From Acinetobacter tandoii DSM 14970 = CIP 107469 (lineage in GTDB: Bacteria; Pseudomonadota; Gammaproteobacteria; Pseudomonadales; Moraxellaceae), in NCBI RefSeq assembly GCF_000400735.1, contig NZ_KE007366.1, forward strand, positions 248,001-312,000: 64,000 nt of DNA, in the 5' to 3' direction. The notes under the pieces were generated by a model, which was not told where the DNA came from, searched no databases, and worked only from the letters and a program-made list of their open reading frames with translations. This document shows positions 45,035 to 54,822 of the stretch, in pieces (within the stretch, counting starts at the first letter, position 1; the number at the start of each line of letters is the position of its first letter). Position numbers and translations under genes: made by a program.

Positions 45035-48000
45035 ATGCCTAAACGTACGGATATTAAAAGCATCTTAATTATTGGTGCTGGTCCGATTGTGATTGGTCAA
45101 GCCTGCGAGTTTGACTACTCTGGTGCGCAAGCTTGTAAAGCCCTTCGTGAAGAAGGCTACCGTGTTATTTTGGTGAACTCTAACCCAGCGACCATTATGA
45201 CTGACCCTTCAATGGCTGATGCAACCTATATTGAGCCGATTACTTGGCAAACTGTTGCACAGATCATTGAGAAAGAACGGCCAGACGCAGTTCTTCCAAC
45301 GATGGGGGGCCAAACTGCATTGAACTGTGCCCTTGCACTTGATGAGCATGGCATTTTAGAAAAATTCAATGTTGAATTAATTGGTGCAACCAAAGAAGCG
45401 ATTGAAAAAGCGGAAGACCGTAAACTTTTCGATATCGCGATGCGTAAAATTGGCCTTGAATGTCCAAAAGCTGACATTGCTGAGTCAATGGAACAAGCTT
45501 TAGAAATTCAAGCGCGCTTTGGCTTCCCTGTGATTATCCGTCCATCATTCACAATGGGTGGTTCAGGTGGTGGTATCGCCTACAACAAAGAAGAATTCAT
45601 CGAAATTTGCGAACGTGGTTTCGATCTTTCTCCAACTAAACAATTATTGATCGATGAATCTTTAATTGGTTGGAAAGAGTACGAAATGGAAGTTGTTCGT
45701 GACAAAAACGACAACTGTATCATCGTATGTTCGATTGAAAACTTTGACCCAATGGGCGTGCACACAGGTGACTCAATCACTGTTGCTCCTGCACAAACTC
45801 TAACGGACAAAGAATACCAGTTGATGCGTAATGCTTCTTTAGCAGTTTTACGTGAAATTGGTGTGGAAACAGGTGGTTCTAACGTTCAGTTCGGTATTAA
45901 CCCGAAAGATGGTCGTATGGTGATCATCGAGATGAACCCACGTGTATCTCGTTCATCGGCTTTAGCATCTAAAGCAACTGGTTTCCCAATTGCGAAGATT
46001 GCAGCAAAACTTGCTGTAGGCTATACCCTTGATGAATTGAAAAATGACATCACTGGCGGTACAACTCCTGCATCATTCGAACCTGCGATTGACTACGTCG
46101 TAACTAAAATTCCACGTTTCAACTTCGAAAAATTCCCACAAGCGGAACCAGTATTGACGACACAGATGAAATCTGTGGGTGAAGTCATGGCGATTGGCCG
46201 TAACTTCCAAGAATCGATGAACAAAGCTCTTCGTGGTTTAGAAGTTGGTGTTTGTGGTTTCGATGAAAAAATCGAAGTCGGTGCTGAAGGTGCGCGTGAA
46301 AAGATTCTGGTTGAACTTAAAGTTCCAGGTCCAGAGCGTATTTGGCATGTTGCGGATGCATTCCGCCACGGCTTCACTTTAGATGAAGTGTTTGAAGCTA
46401 CCAAAATTGACAAATGGTTCTTGATTCAAATCGAAGACATCATCAAAACTGAAAATGAAATTAAAACTTTAGGTTTTGGTGATTTAACTGCTGAAAACAT
46501 CCGTTCATTCAAACGTAAAGGTTTATCTGACCTTCGTATTGCAAACTTGATGGGTATTTCGCAAAAGCAATTCCGTAAGCATCGTTGGAACTTGGGCGTC
46601 ACTCCAGTTTACAAACGTGTAGATACATGTGCCGCTGAATTCGAATCTGATACAGCCTACATGTACTCAACTTATGACGAAGAGTGTGAAGCAAACCCGT
46701 CAACTAAAGACAAAATCATGGTCATCGGTGGTGGTCCTAACCGTATTGGTCAAGGTATTGAATTTGACTACTGCTGTGTACACGCTGCTTTAGCTATGCG
46801 TGAAGACGGTTACGAAACCATTATGGTGAACTGTAACCCTGAAACAGTTTCAACTGACTATGACACTTCTGATCGCTTGTACTTCGAACCGATTACACTT
46901 GAAGATGTATTAGAAATCGTTCGTACGGAAAAGCCAAAAGGCATTATCGTTCAGTACGGCGGTCAAACTCCGTTGAAATTGGCGCGTGCTTTAGAAGAAG
47001 CAGGTGCTCCAATTATCGGTACATCTCCAGATGCCATTGACCGTGCAGAAGACCGTGAACGTTTCCAGCAAATGATCCAGCGTTTACAGCTTCGTCAACC
47101 AAACAACAGCATTGTAAAATCTGCTGAAGAAGGTATCTCTGAAGCTGCAAAAGTAGGTTATCCGTTAGTTGTTCGCCCATCTTATGTATTAGGTGGCCGT
47201 GCAATGGAAATCGTATATAACGAAGAAGAACTTAAACGTTACCTTCGTGAAGCAGTTCAGGCATCTAACGAAGCCCCTGTTCTTCTTGACCGTTTCCTAG
47301 ATGACGCAACTGAAGTTGATGTTGACTGTGTTTCTGATGGTAAAGACGTTGTAATCGGCGGTATCATGCAGCACATCGAACAAGCGGGTATTCACTCAGG
47401 TGACTCTGCATGTTCAATTCCTCCTTATTCTTTATCTAAAGAAATTCAGGATGAGATGCGTCGTCAAACTGTTGCGATGGCAAAAGAACTTGGTGTGGTT
47501 GGTTTGATGAACGTTCAGTTCGCAGTTAAAGGCGATGATGTTTACGTTCTTGAAGTTAACCCACGTGCTTCACGTACAGTTCCATTCGTATCAAAATGTA
47601 TTGGCGAATCTTTAGCAAAAGTTGCTGCACGTTGTATGGCAGGTCAGTCTTTAGAATCTCAAGGTTTCACTAAAGAGATTATTCCGACTCACTTTGCTGT
47701 AAAAGAAGCTGTCTTCCCATTTGCTAAATTCCCTGGCGTAGACCCAATGCTTGGCCCTGAGATGAAATCTACAGGTGAAGTGATGGGTGTAGGTAAAACA
47801 TTTGGTGAAGCATTCTACAAAGCAGTGCTTGGTTCAAATGAACGCTTACCAGGTTTACCAACAGAAGGCGAAGTTAAACACGCATTCTTGTCTGTACGTG
47901 AATCTGACAAGAAATACATCGTTGATATTGCGAAGAAACTTGTTTCTTTCGGCTTCAAACTTGTAGCTACTGGTGGTACACATGATGTACTTAGCCAAGC

Positions 48001-48268
48001 AGGTTTAGCATGTGAACGTGTAAATAAAGTAACCGAAGGCCGTCCGCACATTGTAGACCGCTTGAAAAATGGTGAAATACACCTTATTGTCAATACCACT
48101 GAGGGCAAACGTGCTCAGTATGACTCAGCGATGATTCGTCGTGCTGCGTTACAAGGTAAAGTGTATTACACAACCACCATTAACGGTGCTGAAGCAGTTT
48201 GCCAAGCATTTGGAATCCAATTACCAATGGATGTATACCGTTTGCAAGATTTACAAACCGTAGTTTAA
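45035..48268 (+). CDS. carB: Carbamoyl-phosphate synthase large subunit
   Basis: A 1077-aa subunit with two homologous ATP-grasp halves (about 1-400 and 550-935), an oligomerisation domain between them, and a C-terminal MGS-like allosteric domain (about 940-1077) that binds UMP, IMP or ornithine in relatives. Each half has its own biotin carboxylase-like signature, such as [18 protein letters not shown] and [17 protein letters not shown]. Full length and intact. Good ribosome-binding site AAGGAG before the ATG. Operon with carA. Confidence 0.98.
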   Translation: MPKRTDIKSILIIGAGPIVIGQACEFDYSGAQACKALREEGYRVILVNSNPATIMTDPSMADATYIEPITWQTVAQIIEKERPDAVLPTMGGQTALNCALALDEHGILEKFNVELIGATKEAIEKAEDRKLFDIAMRKIGLECPKADIAESMEQALEIQARFGFPVIIRPSFTMGGSGGGIAYNKEEFIEICERGFDLSPTKQLLIDESLIGWKEYEMEVVRDKNDNCIIVCSIENFDPMGVHTGDSITVAPAQTLTDKEYQLMRNASLAVLREIGVETGGSNVQFGINPKDGRMVIIEMNPRVSRSSALASKATGFPIAKIAAKLAVGYTLDELKNDITGGTTPASFEPAIDYVVTKIPRFNFEKFPQAEPVLTTQMKSVGEVMAIGRNFQESMNKALRGLEVGVCGFDEKIEVGAEGAREKILVELKVPGPERIWHVADAFRHGFTLDEVFEATKIDKWFLIQIEDIIKTENEIKTLGFGDLTAENIRSFKRKGLSDLRIANLMGISQKQFRKHRWNLGVTPVYKRVDTCAAEFESDTAYMYSTYDEECEANPSTKDKIMVIGGGPNRIGQGIEFDYCCVHAALAMREDGYETIMVNCNPETVSTDYDTSDRLYFEPITLEDVLEIVRTEKPKGIIVQYGGQTPLKLARALEEAGAPIIGTSPDAIDRAEDRERFQQMIQRLQLRQPNNSIVKSAEEGISEAAKVGYPLVVRPSYVLGGRAMEIVYNEEELKRYLREAVQASNEAPVLLDRFLDDATEVDVDCVSDGKDVVIGGIMQHIEQAGIHSGDSACSIPPYSLSKEIQDEMRRQTVAMAKELGVVGLMNVQFAVKGDDVYVLEVNPRASRTVPFVSKCIGESLAKVAARCMAGQSLESQGFTKEIIPTHFAVKEAVFPFAKFPGVDPMLGPEMKSTGEVMGVGKTFGEAFYKAVLGSNERLPGLPTEGEVKHAFLSVRESDKKYIVDIAKKLVSFGFKLVATGGTHDVLSQAGLACERVNKVTEGRPHIVDRLKNGEIHLIVNTTEGKRAQYDSAMIRRAALQGKVYYTTTINGAEAVCQAFGIQLPMDVYRLQDLQTVV

Positions 48269-48284
48269 TTCGTTTCCGATAAGT

Positions 48285-48314
48285 CCCGTCACCTTATCGG
48301 TGGCGGGCTTTTTT
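48285..48314 (+). terminator. Terminator after carB
   Basis: CCCGTCACC-TTATC-GGTGGCGGG (one T-G pair) followed by C and six T. It separates carAB from greA, at least in part. Confidence 0.85.
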
Positions 48315-48361
48315 CATTTATAAACCTGTATTTTTTACACTCACAAACTTGAGGGACAACA

Positions 48362-48838
48362 ATGCAACGTTATCCTATGACTCCCCAAGGCAAAGAAGCC
48401 TTAGAGAAAGAATTACATCAATTAAAAAGTATTGAACGTCCACGTATTACAGCAGCCATTGCTGAAGCACGTGAACATGGGGATTTAAAAGAAAACGCGG
48501 AATACCATGCTGCACGTGAGCAACAAGGTTTCTGTGAAGGTCGTATCCAAGACATCGAAGGTAAATTGGGTGCAGCTCAAGTTATTGATGTAAAAGAACT
48601 TGAACAAAATGGTCGTGTTGTTTTTGGTGTAACGGTGACGATTGAAAACTTAGATACCGAAGAACAAAAGACGTATATGATCGTGGGTGATGACGAAGCA
48701 GATTTCAAAATTAATAAGATTTCTGTCAATTCTCCAATTGCACGTGGTCTTTTAGGAAAAAGTGAAGGTGACGAAGCCAAGATTCAAACACCAAATGGCG
48801 AAGTTGAATACGAAATTGTTAGCGTTGAGTATCTCTAA
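48362..48838 (+). CDS. greA: Transcription elongation factor GreA
   Basis: A 158-aa factor that rescues backtracked RNA polymerase. The N-terminal coiled coil carries the acidic tip in [12 protein letters not shown] (about 39-50), and the C-terminal domain contains [17 protein letters not shown]. It lies 93 bp after carB; carAB-greA linkage is also known from pseudomonads. The terminator between suggests partial co-transcription or an internal promoter. Confidence 0.96.
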   Translation: MQRYPMTPQGKEALEKELHQLKSIERPRITAAIAEAREHGDLKENAEYHAAREQQGFCEGRIQDIEGKLGAAQVIDVKELEQNGRVVFGVTVTIENLDTEEQKTYMIVGDDEADFKINKISVNSPIARGLLGKSEGDEAKIQTPNGEVEYEIVSVEYL

Positions 48839-48858
48839 TTTTATGTAATTAGCGATTC

Positions 48859-48884
48859 AAGCCCCTCTTTTGAGGGGCTTTTTT
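48859..48884 (+). terminator. greA terminator
   Basis: AAGCCCCTC-TTTT-GAGGGGCTT followed by four more T. Confidence 0.9.
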
Positions 48885-48933
48885 GTACAAAAGGATTTAT
48901 GATAAGAACAAATCCAAAACTACAACTTAAATA

Positions 48934-49146
48934 ATGGACAACAGAATTATTCAAGCGTTCTACTACGCGATTGGTGGATTCTTTTTAGGATTCCTCGTGA
49001 CAATTATATGGTCACTTTACATCAACAGTAATATCAACACTGTGATGATTATTCTGATCACAACAATACTTTCATCTATAGGTGGTTTCCTGTTACCCAA
49101 TTCGATTCAACATTGGTTTAGATTATTTTGGAATCTTTTTCGCTAA
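48934..49146 (+). CDS. Small two-segment membrane protein
   Basis: 70 aa with two hydrophobic segments (about 8-28 and 36-56) and a basic, aromatic C-terminus (HWFRLFWNLFR). No recognised family. The segment pattern and codon use look real, but the gene is short, and the upstream region has no strong ribosome-binding site. It lies between the greA terminator and the acetyltransferase gene. Confidence 0.55.
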   Translation: MDNRIIQAFYYAIGGFFLGFLVTIIWSLYINSNINTVMIILITTILSSIGGFLLPNSIQHWFRLFWNLFR

Positions 49147-49257
49147 ACGACCGAATCAACCATGAATCAAGTAAATAGTTCATCGTCAGCCTTGCACAAT
49201 AGGGAAATAGTACACAATCCGCTATAATCCAGATATCCAAACCTTTTGATGTACGCC

Positions 49258-49884
49258 ATGTCTGAACCTTTGATTAACTCCCCTGTCAAACACTGGTGCG
49301 AATTCGAATTCATCTCAAAAACCGTGAAGAATCCGAATATTCATATCAAAGGGAATTATTCATATTATTCAGCCTATTGGGACCAAGGTTTTGAACGTTG
49401 TGTCGTGCGTTATTTACATGACAAACCTTCTACACCCGAAAAACCAATTGACCAACTTTATATTGGAAATTTTGTCTGTTTTGGTGCTGAATGCATAATT
49501 ATGATGGGAGGAAATCAACTGCATCGTACCGACTGGATTTCAGCCTTCCCTTTTGATACGCGTAGTTTTGTCCCTGCTGGAAATACTATTATTGGCGATG
49601 GTTGCTGGATTGGCTCTCGTGCCATGATTATGCAAGGGGTTACACTAGGTGAAGGGGCTGTGGTTGCGACGGGTGCTGTAGTCACTAAAGACGTGCCACC
49701 TTATGCGGTTGTAGGTGGTGTACCTGCAAAAATTATTAAATACCGATTTCCAGAAGATGATATTCAAAAACTGCTTGCCCTCAAACTTTATGACTTAGAT
49801 GAAAAGCAGTTTTTAAAAATGCGCGAGCAATTGCAGACGAATGATGTAGAAGCCCTAATACAATACCTCGCAAAGAGTAGTTGA
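49258..49884 (+). CDS. CatB-related O-acetyltransferase (left-handed beta-helix)
   Basis: A 208-aa hexapeptide-repeat acetyltransferase of the xenobiotic (Vat/CatB) group: the [18 protein letters not shown] coil region, [11 protein letters not shown] with the catalytic His, and the repeat [20 protein letters not shown] followed by [14 protein letters not shown]. Family members acetylate chloramphenicol, streptogramins or cell-surface sugars; a chromosomal copy in this setting need not confer resistance. Start at ATG 49258 (MSEPLINS); in-frame TTG 49246 and ATG 49249 are alternatives. TATAAT lies at 49223-49228. Confidence 0.83.
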   Translation: MSEPLINSPVKHWCEFEFISKTVKNPNIHIKGNYSYYSAYWDQGFERCVVRYLHDKPSTPEKPIDQLYIGNFVCFGAECIIMMGGNQLHRTDWISAFPFDTRSFVPAGNTIIGDGCWIGSRAMIMQGVTLGEGAVVATGAVVTKDVPPYAVVGGVPAKIIKYRFPEDDIQKLLALKLYDLDEKQFLKMREQLQTNDVEALIQYLAKSS

Positions 49885-50221
49885 GTGAATCAATTCAAGC
49901 ATCTTAGTTTTCAATAAAGTTCGCTGCCTAGATACAATTCCTATAATTTTCGCCCCCCTTCTTTTCTCTTTTTAATAGCCATTTCATTTTTCTCACAATT
50001 TTTACCCGACTTTAGTACAACAATGCATACTTTTTAGGCAAAAAACATGCTAAGTTAAGTTATGGAATCGACGGTTTATAAAGCCTTATCCCTATGAAAA
50101 TACTAGGTTTTATAAAATCAAAATTAGCGTTAGTATAAAAGTATAAACAATAGTTTTGAGTCGCAACTCTCAAATAAAGCAGCTTCTAAAAAGTTTTTAA
50201 TGAAAACAAGGAGTAATACAG
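49885..50221. other. Spacer upstream of the universal stress gene
   Basis: About 337 bp without a coding frame. The last 180 bp are AT-rich and probably contain the usp promoter and leader; a good AAGGAG ribosome-binding site precedes the start at 50222. No strong dyad seen. Confidence 0.5.
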
Positions 50222-50662
50222 ATGGCTTATCAAAATATTTTAGTTCCAGTTGACGGTTCAGACACTTCTTTTGCAGCAGTAAAACAAGCAGCAGAACTCG
50301 CCAAAGTATTTGGTAGTAAAATTACTGTTGTTCAAGTACTTGCCTTAGACCCATACATTGCTGCCGAATATATTACTGCGGCACAGACCAATGATTTGAT
50401 TGAACGTGCTCGTTCATCAATTGAAGGTACACTTCAAGATGCCAAAGCTAAATTTAGTGCGGAAGGCTTAAATGTTGAAACGCGTTTACTTGAAGGGCAA
50501 ATGATCCATCAAGAGATTATTAATGCTGCTAAAGAAATCAATGCTGATTTAATCGTGATTGGTTCACATGGCCGTACAGGATTGAAAAAATTCTTCTTAG
50601 GTAGTGTCGCACAAAAAATTCTGGGGGAGACTAGCGTACCTGTATTGGTGGTTCGTCAATAA
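50222..50662 (+). CDS. Universal stress protein, UspA family
   Basis: A 146-aa single-domain Usp that begins MAYQNILVPVDGSDTSFAAV and has the ATP-binding signature GSHGRTGLKKFFLGSVAQKIL (GxxGx9GS type) at about 119-139, so it probably binds ATP. It acts in the cytoplasm in stress tolerance. Monocistronic. Confidence 0.9.
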   Translation: MAYQNILVPVDGSDTSFAAVKQAAELAKVFGSKITVVQVLALDPYIAAEYITAAQTNDLIERARSSIEGTLQDAKAKFSAEGLNVETRLLEGQMIHQEIINAAKEINADLIVIGSHGRTGLKKFFLGSVAQKILGETSVPVLVVRQ

Positions 50663-50678
50663 TTTGATTCATCAACTT

Positions 50679-50714
50679 GGTCTTACATTCATACTCAGCA
50701 TTGGATGTAAGACC
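50679..50714. terminator. Hairpin between usp and the alkyltransferase-like gene
   Basis: GGTCTTACAT pairs perfectly with ATGTAAGACC over a 16-nt loop between convergent genes; no T tract, so its terminator role is uncertain. Confidence 0.45.
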
Positions 50715-50716
50715 CT

Positions 50717-51061
50717 TCAAATAACTTTAGAAATTTCTCCATCCCACTGATAGAGCTTCAAATTTATCTTCCCTGCATTCACAACAATATTCTCTGCTTG
50801 TAATTTTACAATTTGAAGATTATCTCCCCGAGCATCCAGCTTACTTAGGCTAATTTTACCTTGTGAATTAATTACACGATACCAAGGCAAGTGCTTATCT
50901 TCAACTTGTTGCAATACACGCCCAACCAAACGAGCATGTTTAGGCAAACCCGCCATCTTGGCAATTTGTCCATAGGTTGCAACTTTTCCATAAGGAATTA
51001 AAGCAACCACTTGCAGAATTAACTGTGCTAATTCTTTTGAAGATGACTGAGTCATTGACAT
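50717..51061 (-). CDS. Alkyltransferase-like protein (MGMT family, no active-site Cys)
   Basis: A 114-aa protein matching only the DNA-binding domain of O6-alkylguanine-DNA alkyltransferases: IPYGKVATYGQIAKMAGLPKHARLVGRVL, split over the helix-turn-helix and arginine finger, and LPWYRVINSQGKIS at the active site. The alkyl-accepting PCHR motif is replaced by PWYR, so it cannot repair by itself. Such Atl proteins bind O6-alkylguanine and channel it to nucleotide excision repair. It is transcribed just after the antiporter gene, 24 bp away, possibly as an operon. Confidence 0.88.
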   Translation of the reverse strand: MSMTQSSSKELAQLILQVVALIPYGKVATYGQIAKMAGLPKHARLVGRVLQQVEDKHLPWYRVINSQGKISLSKLDARGDNLQIVKLQAENIVVNAGKINLKLYQWDGEISKVI

Positions 51062-51088
51062 CAATATAACCCCTTCGTAACAGAGAAG

Positions 51089-52588
51089 TTAGAAGTTTCC
51101 AGGACTTTCTAGACGTTTCACTTCTTGGACTTTTTCTGGATTATGTACAGCAGCAACACCATCTTCTGCTTTTACATCGACAAAGGCATCTGGGTTATAA
51201 ATAGTGATGGTTTCATTGCCAGTCGCATCTTCCCCGACAATATACTGAAAACCTTTACGGTTCATCTTATGACACAAACGCTGATACCAACCTTTAAAGC
51301 CCTCTGTCTCTTCATTCGGATTGTAATAAAAAGCATTCATCACAGCAGGGAGCCCTAATCCACAGACTAAACCCGATAGAAGTACACTAATAAAAGTGTA
51401 TCCAATCAGGATACTGCTGTATTCACTCAATTGCGGAATATTGGCAACAGCAAGAATTAAAGCCAGTGAAATTCCACCACGCACCCCACCCCAAGACAGA
51501 ATTGCTAGACTTCCGTTATAACTTTTATGTCGGAAACTTGGGAAAAAAGCAAAGGCAAGATAATTCGCTGCAAAACGTGATGCATGCAAAATAATAAAGG
51601 CAATAATGCCACCCAAAATCAGACTCACACTTAAATCTAAAATAAAGAGTTCTAAACCAATCAGGGTAAATAAGAATGAATTGATAATCCCTTCAACGGT
51701 ATGCCAAAAGTGATTGACCTCCCGAATTTCACGTTCTTGTAAGATTTCTTTCCAACGATTCCCGACAATTAATCCACCAAATACGCAAGCAATTGGCGCA
51801 GAAGCATGTGCAAACAGTGCGACCAAGTAAGATCCACATGCCAGTAAAGCGGTAGTTAAAATAAGAGATTCCATTTCATGTTTGCCACGAAGCAATCTCA
51901 GAATAGCCAGACCAAAACCCCAACCAATAATAATTGCAACGACAATTTCATAGAGTAAAGTTTGTAGTGTACCGATTAAACTAAAATGCTCGCCTTGTAA
52001 CACATTCAGCAAGGTCATGAATAAGGCAATACACATAGCATCATTAAATAAGGATTCGCCTTCTAGCTTGACCATTAAATGGTGCGGTGCACGAACCGAA
52101 CTTAATACTCCCTTAATCCCAATCGGATCGGTTGCCCCCAATGCTGCACCCAAAAGCAACAATACCAATAGGTCGACATGCTGCCCAACTAAGAATTGAT
52201 AGCCATAAAGTACCACTCCAAAAAACACGGCACAGAGTACCAATGCGATACTGGCTAAAATACTGATCGGCTTCCAATAACTGCGCAAATCAGACACTTT
52301 GAACTTCAAAGCAGAAGAGGTCAGAATAAAACAAATCACCCCGTTGATCAGAAAATCATAGAAATCGATGTGACGTACGGCATTTTCAATATTATGAATA
52401 TTGATGGTAATAAACTGATTACCATTTAACAGGCTTGCGCCCCACTGCAAAATAAAGACAAAAATTGCGGAGACAATCGGAACACCTATGGCTTGTGGAA
52501 AACCTAAAATTCGCTTGTTAAAAATCGTGGTCGCAATTGATAATGCAAAAATAACCGTGAAAATTTGAAGAAATAAAAAATTACCCAT
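51089..52588 (-). CDS. CPA1-family sodium/proton antiporter
   Basis: A 499-aa inner-membrane cation:proton antiporter with about twelve hydrophobic segments and a C-terminal cytoplasmic tail from about 430. The core motif GAALGATDPIGIKGVLSSV, with the TM5 Asp, and EGESLFNDAMCIAL-like LEGESLFNDAM identify the NhaP/CPA1 group. ATG 52588 is preferred: GGA is properly spaced, whereas the TTG at 52609 is not. Substrate (Na+, K+ or Li+) is not determinable. Confidence 0.88.
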   Translation of the reverse strand: MGNFLFLQIFTVIFALSIATTIFNKRILGFPQAIGVPIVSAIFVFILQWGASLLNGNQFITINIHNIENAVRHIDFYDFLINGVICFILTSSALKFKVSDLRSYWKPISILASIALVLCAVFFGVVLYGYQFLVGQHVDLLVLLLLGAALGATDPIGIKGVLSSVRAPHHLMVKLEGESLFNDAMCIALFMTLLNVLQGEHFSLIGTLQTLLYEIVVAIIIGWGFGLAILRLLRGKHEMESLILTTALLACGSYLVALFAHASAPIACVFGGLIVGNRWKEILQEREIREVNHFWHTVEGIINSFLFTLIGLELFILDLSVSLILGGIIAFIILHASRFAANYLAFAFFPSFRHKSYNGSLAILSWGGVRGGISLALILAVANIPQLSEYSSILIGYTFISVLLSGLVCGLGLPAVMNAFYYNPNEETEGFKGWYQRLCHKMNRKGFQYIVGEDATGNETITIYNPDAFVDVKAEDGVAAVHNPEKVQEVKRLESPGNF

Positions 52589-52833
52589 GCGAGTTCCGAT
52601 GCTAACCAAGAGATAAAATCAAGCGAATGAACTCAATGATTTGCGAACTAAATATTGACTTAAACACTATTCTTTACACTTCAGTGTACCGTCTTTTAAA
52701 GCTAGCCTCCTAGTTTCGTTAAATTTTTTTAACATAAAACTTGTACAGGATTAAACAAAGCGTTTAGATTGAATCCCTATTCAAATGACTCCCACTATTT
52801 TGCCCTTTAAACTTTTAGGAGATTGGCTAATTT

Positions 52834-53391
52834 ATGCACCAGACCATTAAAACCGTATTTCGCCTATGTTTCGCAACCAGTATTTTTTTAATTACGTTGG
52901 CATTGGTCTGGACATGTATCGTCAAAACATTAGAAATTAAAAATGCGACTCAAGCTTTGGCTCAAGCGCAACAGTTTGAACTAAAGTCAACTAGAGCTAA
53001 ACCTCTGGTACTGGTTACCAATAATCAGAAACCCGATGAATCTGTTTTTATTCTCGTCGCTAACCAAGGCTTTATCGCCAAAATGAGCTGTGAGCACTAT
53101 GCACAAGACTTGTGTATCGATGCAGAGAATCAAACCCATCGACGTCAAATTGACACTTTGGGTTTAAAAAAAATTGGACAGCAACATTATATTCAACATA
53201 TTCAATTTCATGACAGCCAAACTCAGAAAGTCAGCCGTTTTAATTATAATGATGCGCAAATCCAAACATTCTTCCAGCAAGACATTCAGCAGTTAAAATA
53301 TGTGGTCTTCGGGATTGCTATCTTTGCGCTGATTGCTTTGTATGTCAGCTTCCGTATTCTGCGCAACTTTAAGCAATTTCTACGTAAATAG
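52834..53391 (+). CDS. Membrane protein of unknown function, two segments
   Basis: 185 aa: an N-terminal membrane segment (about 10-31), a periplasmic domain of about 115 residues with two cysteines (SCEHYAQDLC) that may pair, and a second membrane segment (about 154-173). This topology resembles small sensor or assembly proteins, but no family is recognised. It is convergent with the Bcr/CflA gene across a bidirectional terminator. GGAG is 11 nt before the start, a rather long spacing. Confidence 0.7.
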   Translation: MHQTIKTVFRLCFATSIFLITLALVWTCIVKTLEIKNATQALAQAQQFELKSTRAKPLVLVTNNQKPDESVFILVANQGFIAKMSCEHYAQDLCIDAENQTHRRQIDTLGLKKIGQQHYIQHIQFHDSQTQKVSRFNYNDAQIQTFFQQDIQQLKYVVFGIAIFALIALYVSFRILRNFKQFLRK

Positions 53392-53409
53392 CCCATAGCT
53401 CCATATCCA

Positions 53410-53449
53410 AAGACAGCCATCTTTTTTTAATCATGATGATGGCTGTCTT
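53410..53449. terminator. Bidirectional terminator
   Basis: AAGACAGCCATC pairs perfectly with GATGGCTGTCTT over a 16-nt loop containing seven T; lies between two convergent genes. Confidence 0.7.
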
Positions 53450-53463
53450 ACTTCGCTTCAGCC

Positions 53464-54681
53464 CTATGATTGAGCCATTACTTTTTCTGGAGACAAACCA
53501 AAGATTGCTAACATTGCGATGGCAATGAAACACAGCATCAAGGTTGCCATATTCATTAAGTCTGTCCAAACCAAGAAATTCAGAATCACTCCGCCTAGCA
53601 AGCCGCAAGCAAATTGCATACTGCCCATCACCGCACTGGCGGTTCCTGCACGTGCACCTTGTTCAGACATCGCCAATGCCATCGCATTTGGCCCCGTAAA
53701 ACCAATCCCTGAAACCGCCAAGAACATGCCCACATACACCAGTTCAATTGGAGCTTGTTGCAACAAACCTGCAAGCACTAACACTAAAGCACCTGTAAGC
53801 TGAATAAATCCGCCAATTTTCAGACGGGTAAAGACAGAGAGATGTTTACCCATTTTTTTGTTTAGGGTCGATAACAACATAATCCCAAAGGCATTCGAAC
53901 CAAAAGCAATTGCAAAGTGCTGTTGATTTAAACCATAGCCATTCATCAACACCGATGCTGATGAGCTGATATAACAAAACAGCACCCCTCCCGAGAAACA
54001 ACCCGCCAGCATTGGAATACGGAAACTACGATCTTGAAAAATAGCTGCATACAATTGGAAAACTTGAGGTAAACTCAAACGTAGGCGATGTTCAGGCTGT
54101 AAGGTTTCCTGAAAGAGGAAATGAATACACAACCAGCATGCAGCGCCAATCATCATTAGAAAAACAAAAATGGCGTGCCAATTAAAATAACTAAGCACCA
54201 ATGCTCCCAAAGTAGGTGCCAAAATTGGTGCCACCCCCATCACAATCATCATACTGGCAAAAGCCTGCGCAGAGGCATTCATATCTAAACGATCTCGAAT
54301 AGCAGCTCGTGCAATCACCACCCCTACACACCCCCCAAGTGCCTGTAAGACACGTGCCGCAATAAGTGCCCATTCATTACTCGCAAGCACACAGAGTAGA
54401 CTAGCAACGACATATAGACTTAAGCCAAAGTACAGCGGTTTCTTACGCCCAATCCGATCACTCAATGGTCCATAAATGAGCTGCCCAACCGCAAGCCCCA
54501 AAAAATAAGCAGGTAACGTATTTGCCACCATTTGGGTACTGACCCCAAAGTCTTTGGCCATTTGTGGCAAAGCAGGTAAATACATATCAATGGAGAGTGG
54601 ACCTAAGGCGGTTAATAGCGCCAACAACATAATCCAAGAAGTCGAATAGGTTTTTTTTACGGGAGATTGAGCAGCATTCAT
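53464..54681 (-). CDS. Bcr/CflA family drug-resistance MFS transporter
   Basis: A 405-aa twelve-segment proton antiporter. The family opening LTALGPLSIDMYLPALPQMAKDF, GQLIYGPLSDRIGRKKPL after TM2 and RVLQALGGCVGVVIARAAIRD are typical of Bcr/CflA exporters, which move chloramphenicol, bicyclomycin or related compounds. The substrate here is unknown. No adjacent regulator gene. Confidence 0.9.
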   Translation of the reverse strand: MNAAQSPVKKTYSTSWIMLLALLTALGPLSIDMYLPALPQMAKDFGVSTQMVANTLPAYFLGLAVGQLIYGPLSDRIGRKKPLYFGLSLYVVASLLCVLASNEWALIAARVLQALGGCVGVVIARAAIRDRLDMNASAQAFASMMIVMGVAPILAPTLGALVLSYFNWHAIFVFLMMIGAACWLCIHFLFQETLQPEHRLRLSLPQVFQLYAAIFQDRSFRIPMLAGCFSGGVLFCYISSSASVLMNGYGLNQQHFAIAFGSNAFGIMLLSTLNKKMGKHLSVFTRLKIGGFIQLTGALVLVLAGLLQQAPIELVYVGMFLAVSGIGFTGPNAMALAMSEQGARAGTASAVMGSMQFACGLLGGVILNFLVWTDLMNMATLMLCFIAIAMLAIFGLSPEKVMAQS

Positions 54682-54822
54682 ATTTAATTTTTAACTACGA
54701 AGAAACAAGACAAGCTTACACTCTCCATAGTATTATTTCTTGATCAAAAAAGTGAAATTAAATCCTGACTCAAGCCTACTTTTTGCATAAAGGTTTGATG
54801 TACATCTCTTAAAGGAAACCAC

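Noticed and set aside
49258..49884. CatB-like gene as an acquired resistance cassette
   Set aside because: No integron attC, transposase or composition break; it looks like a resident chromosomal acetyltransferase.
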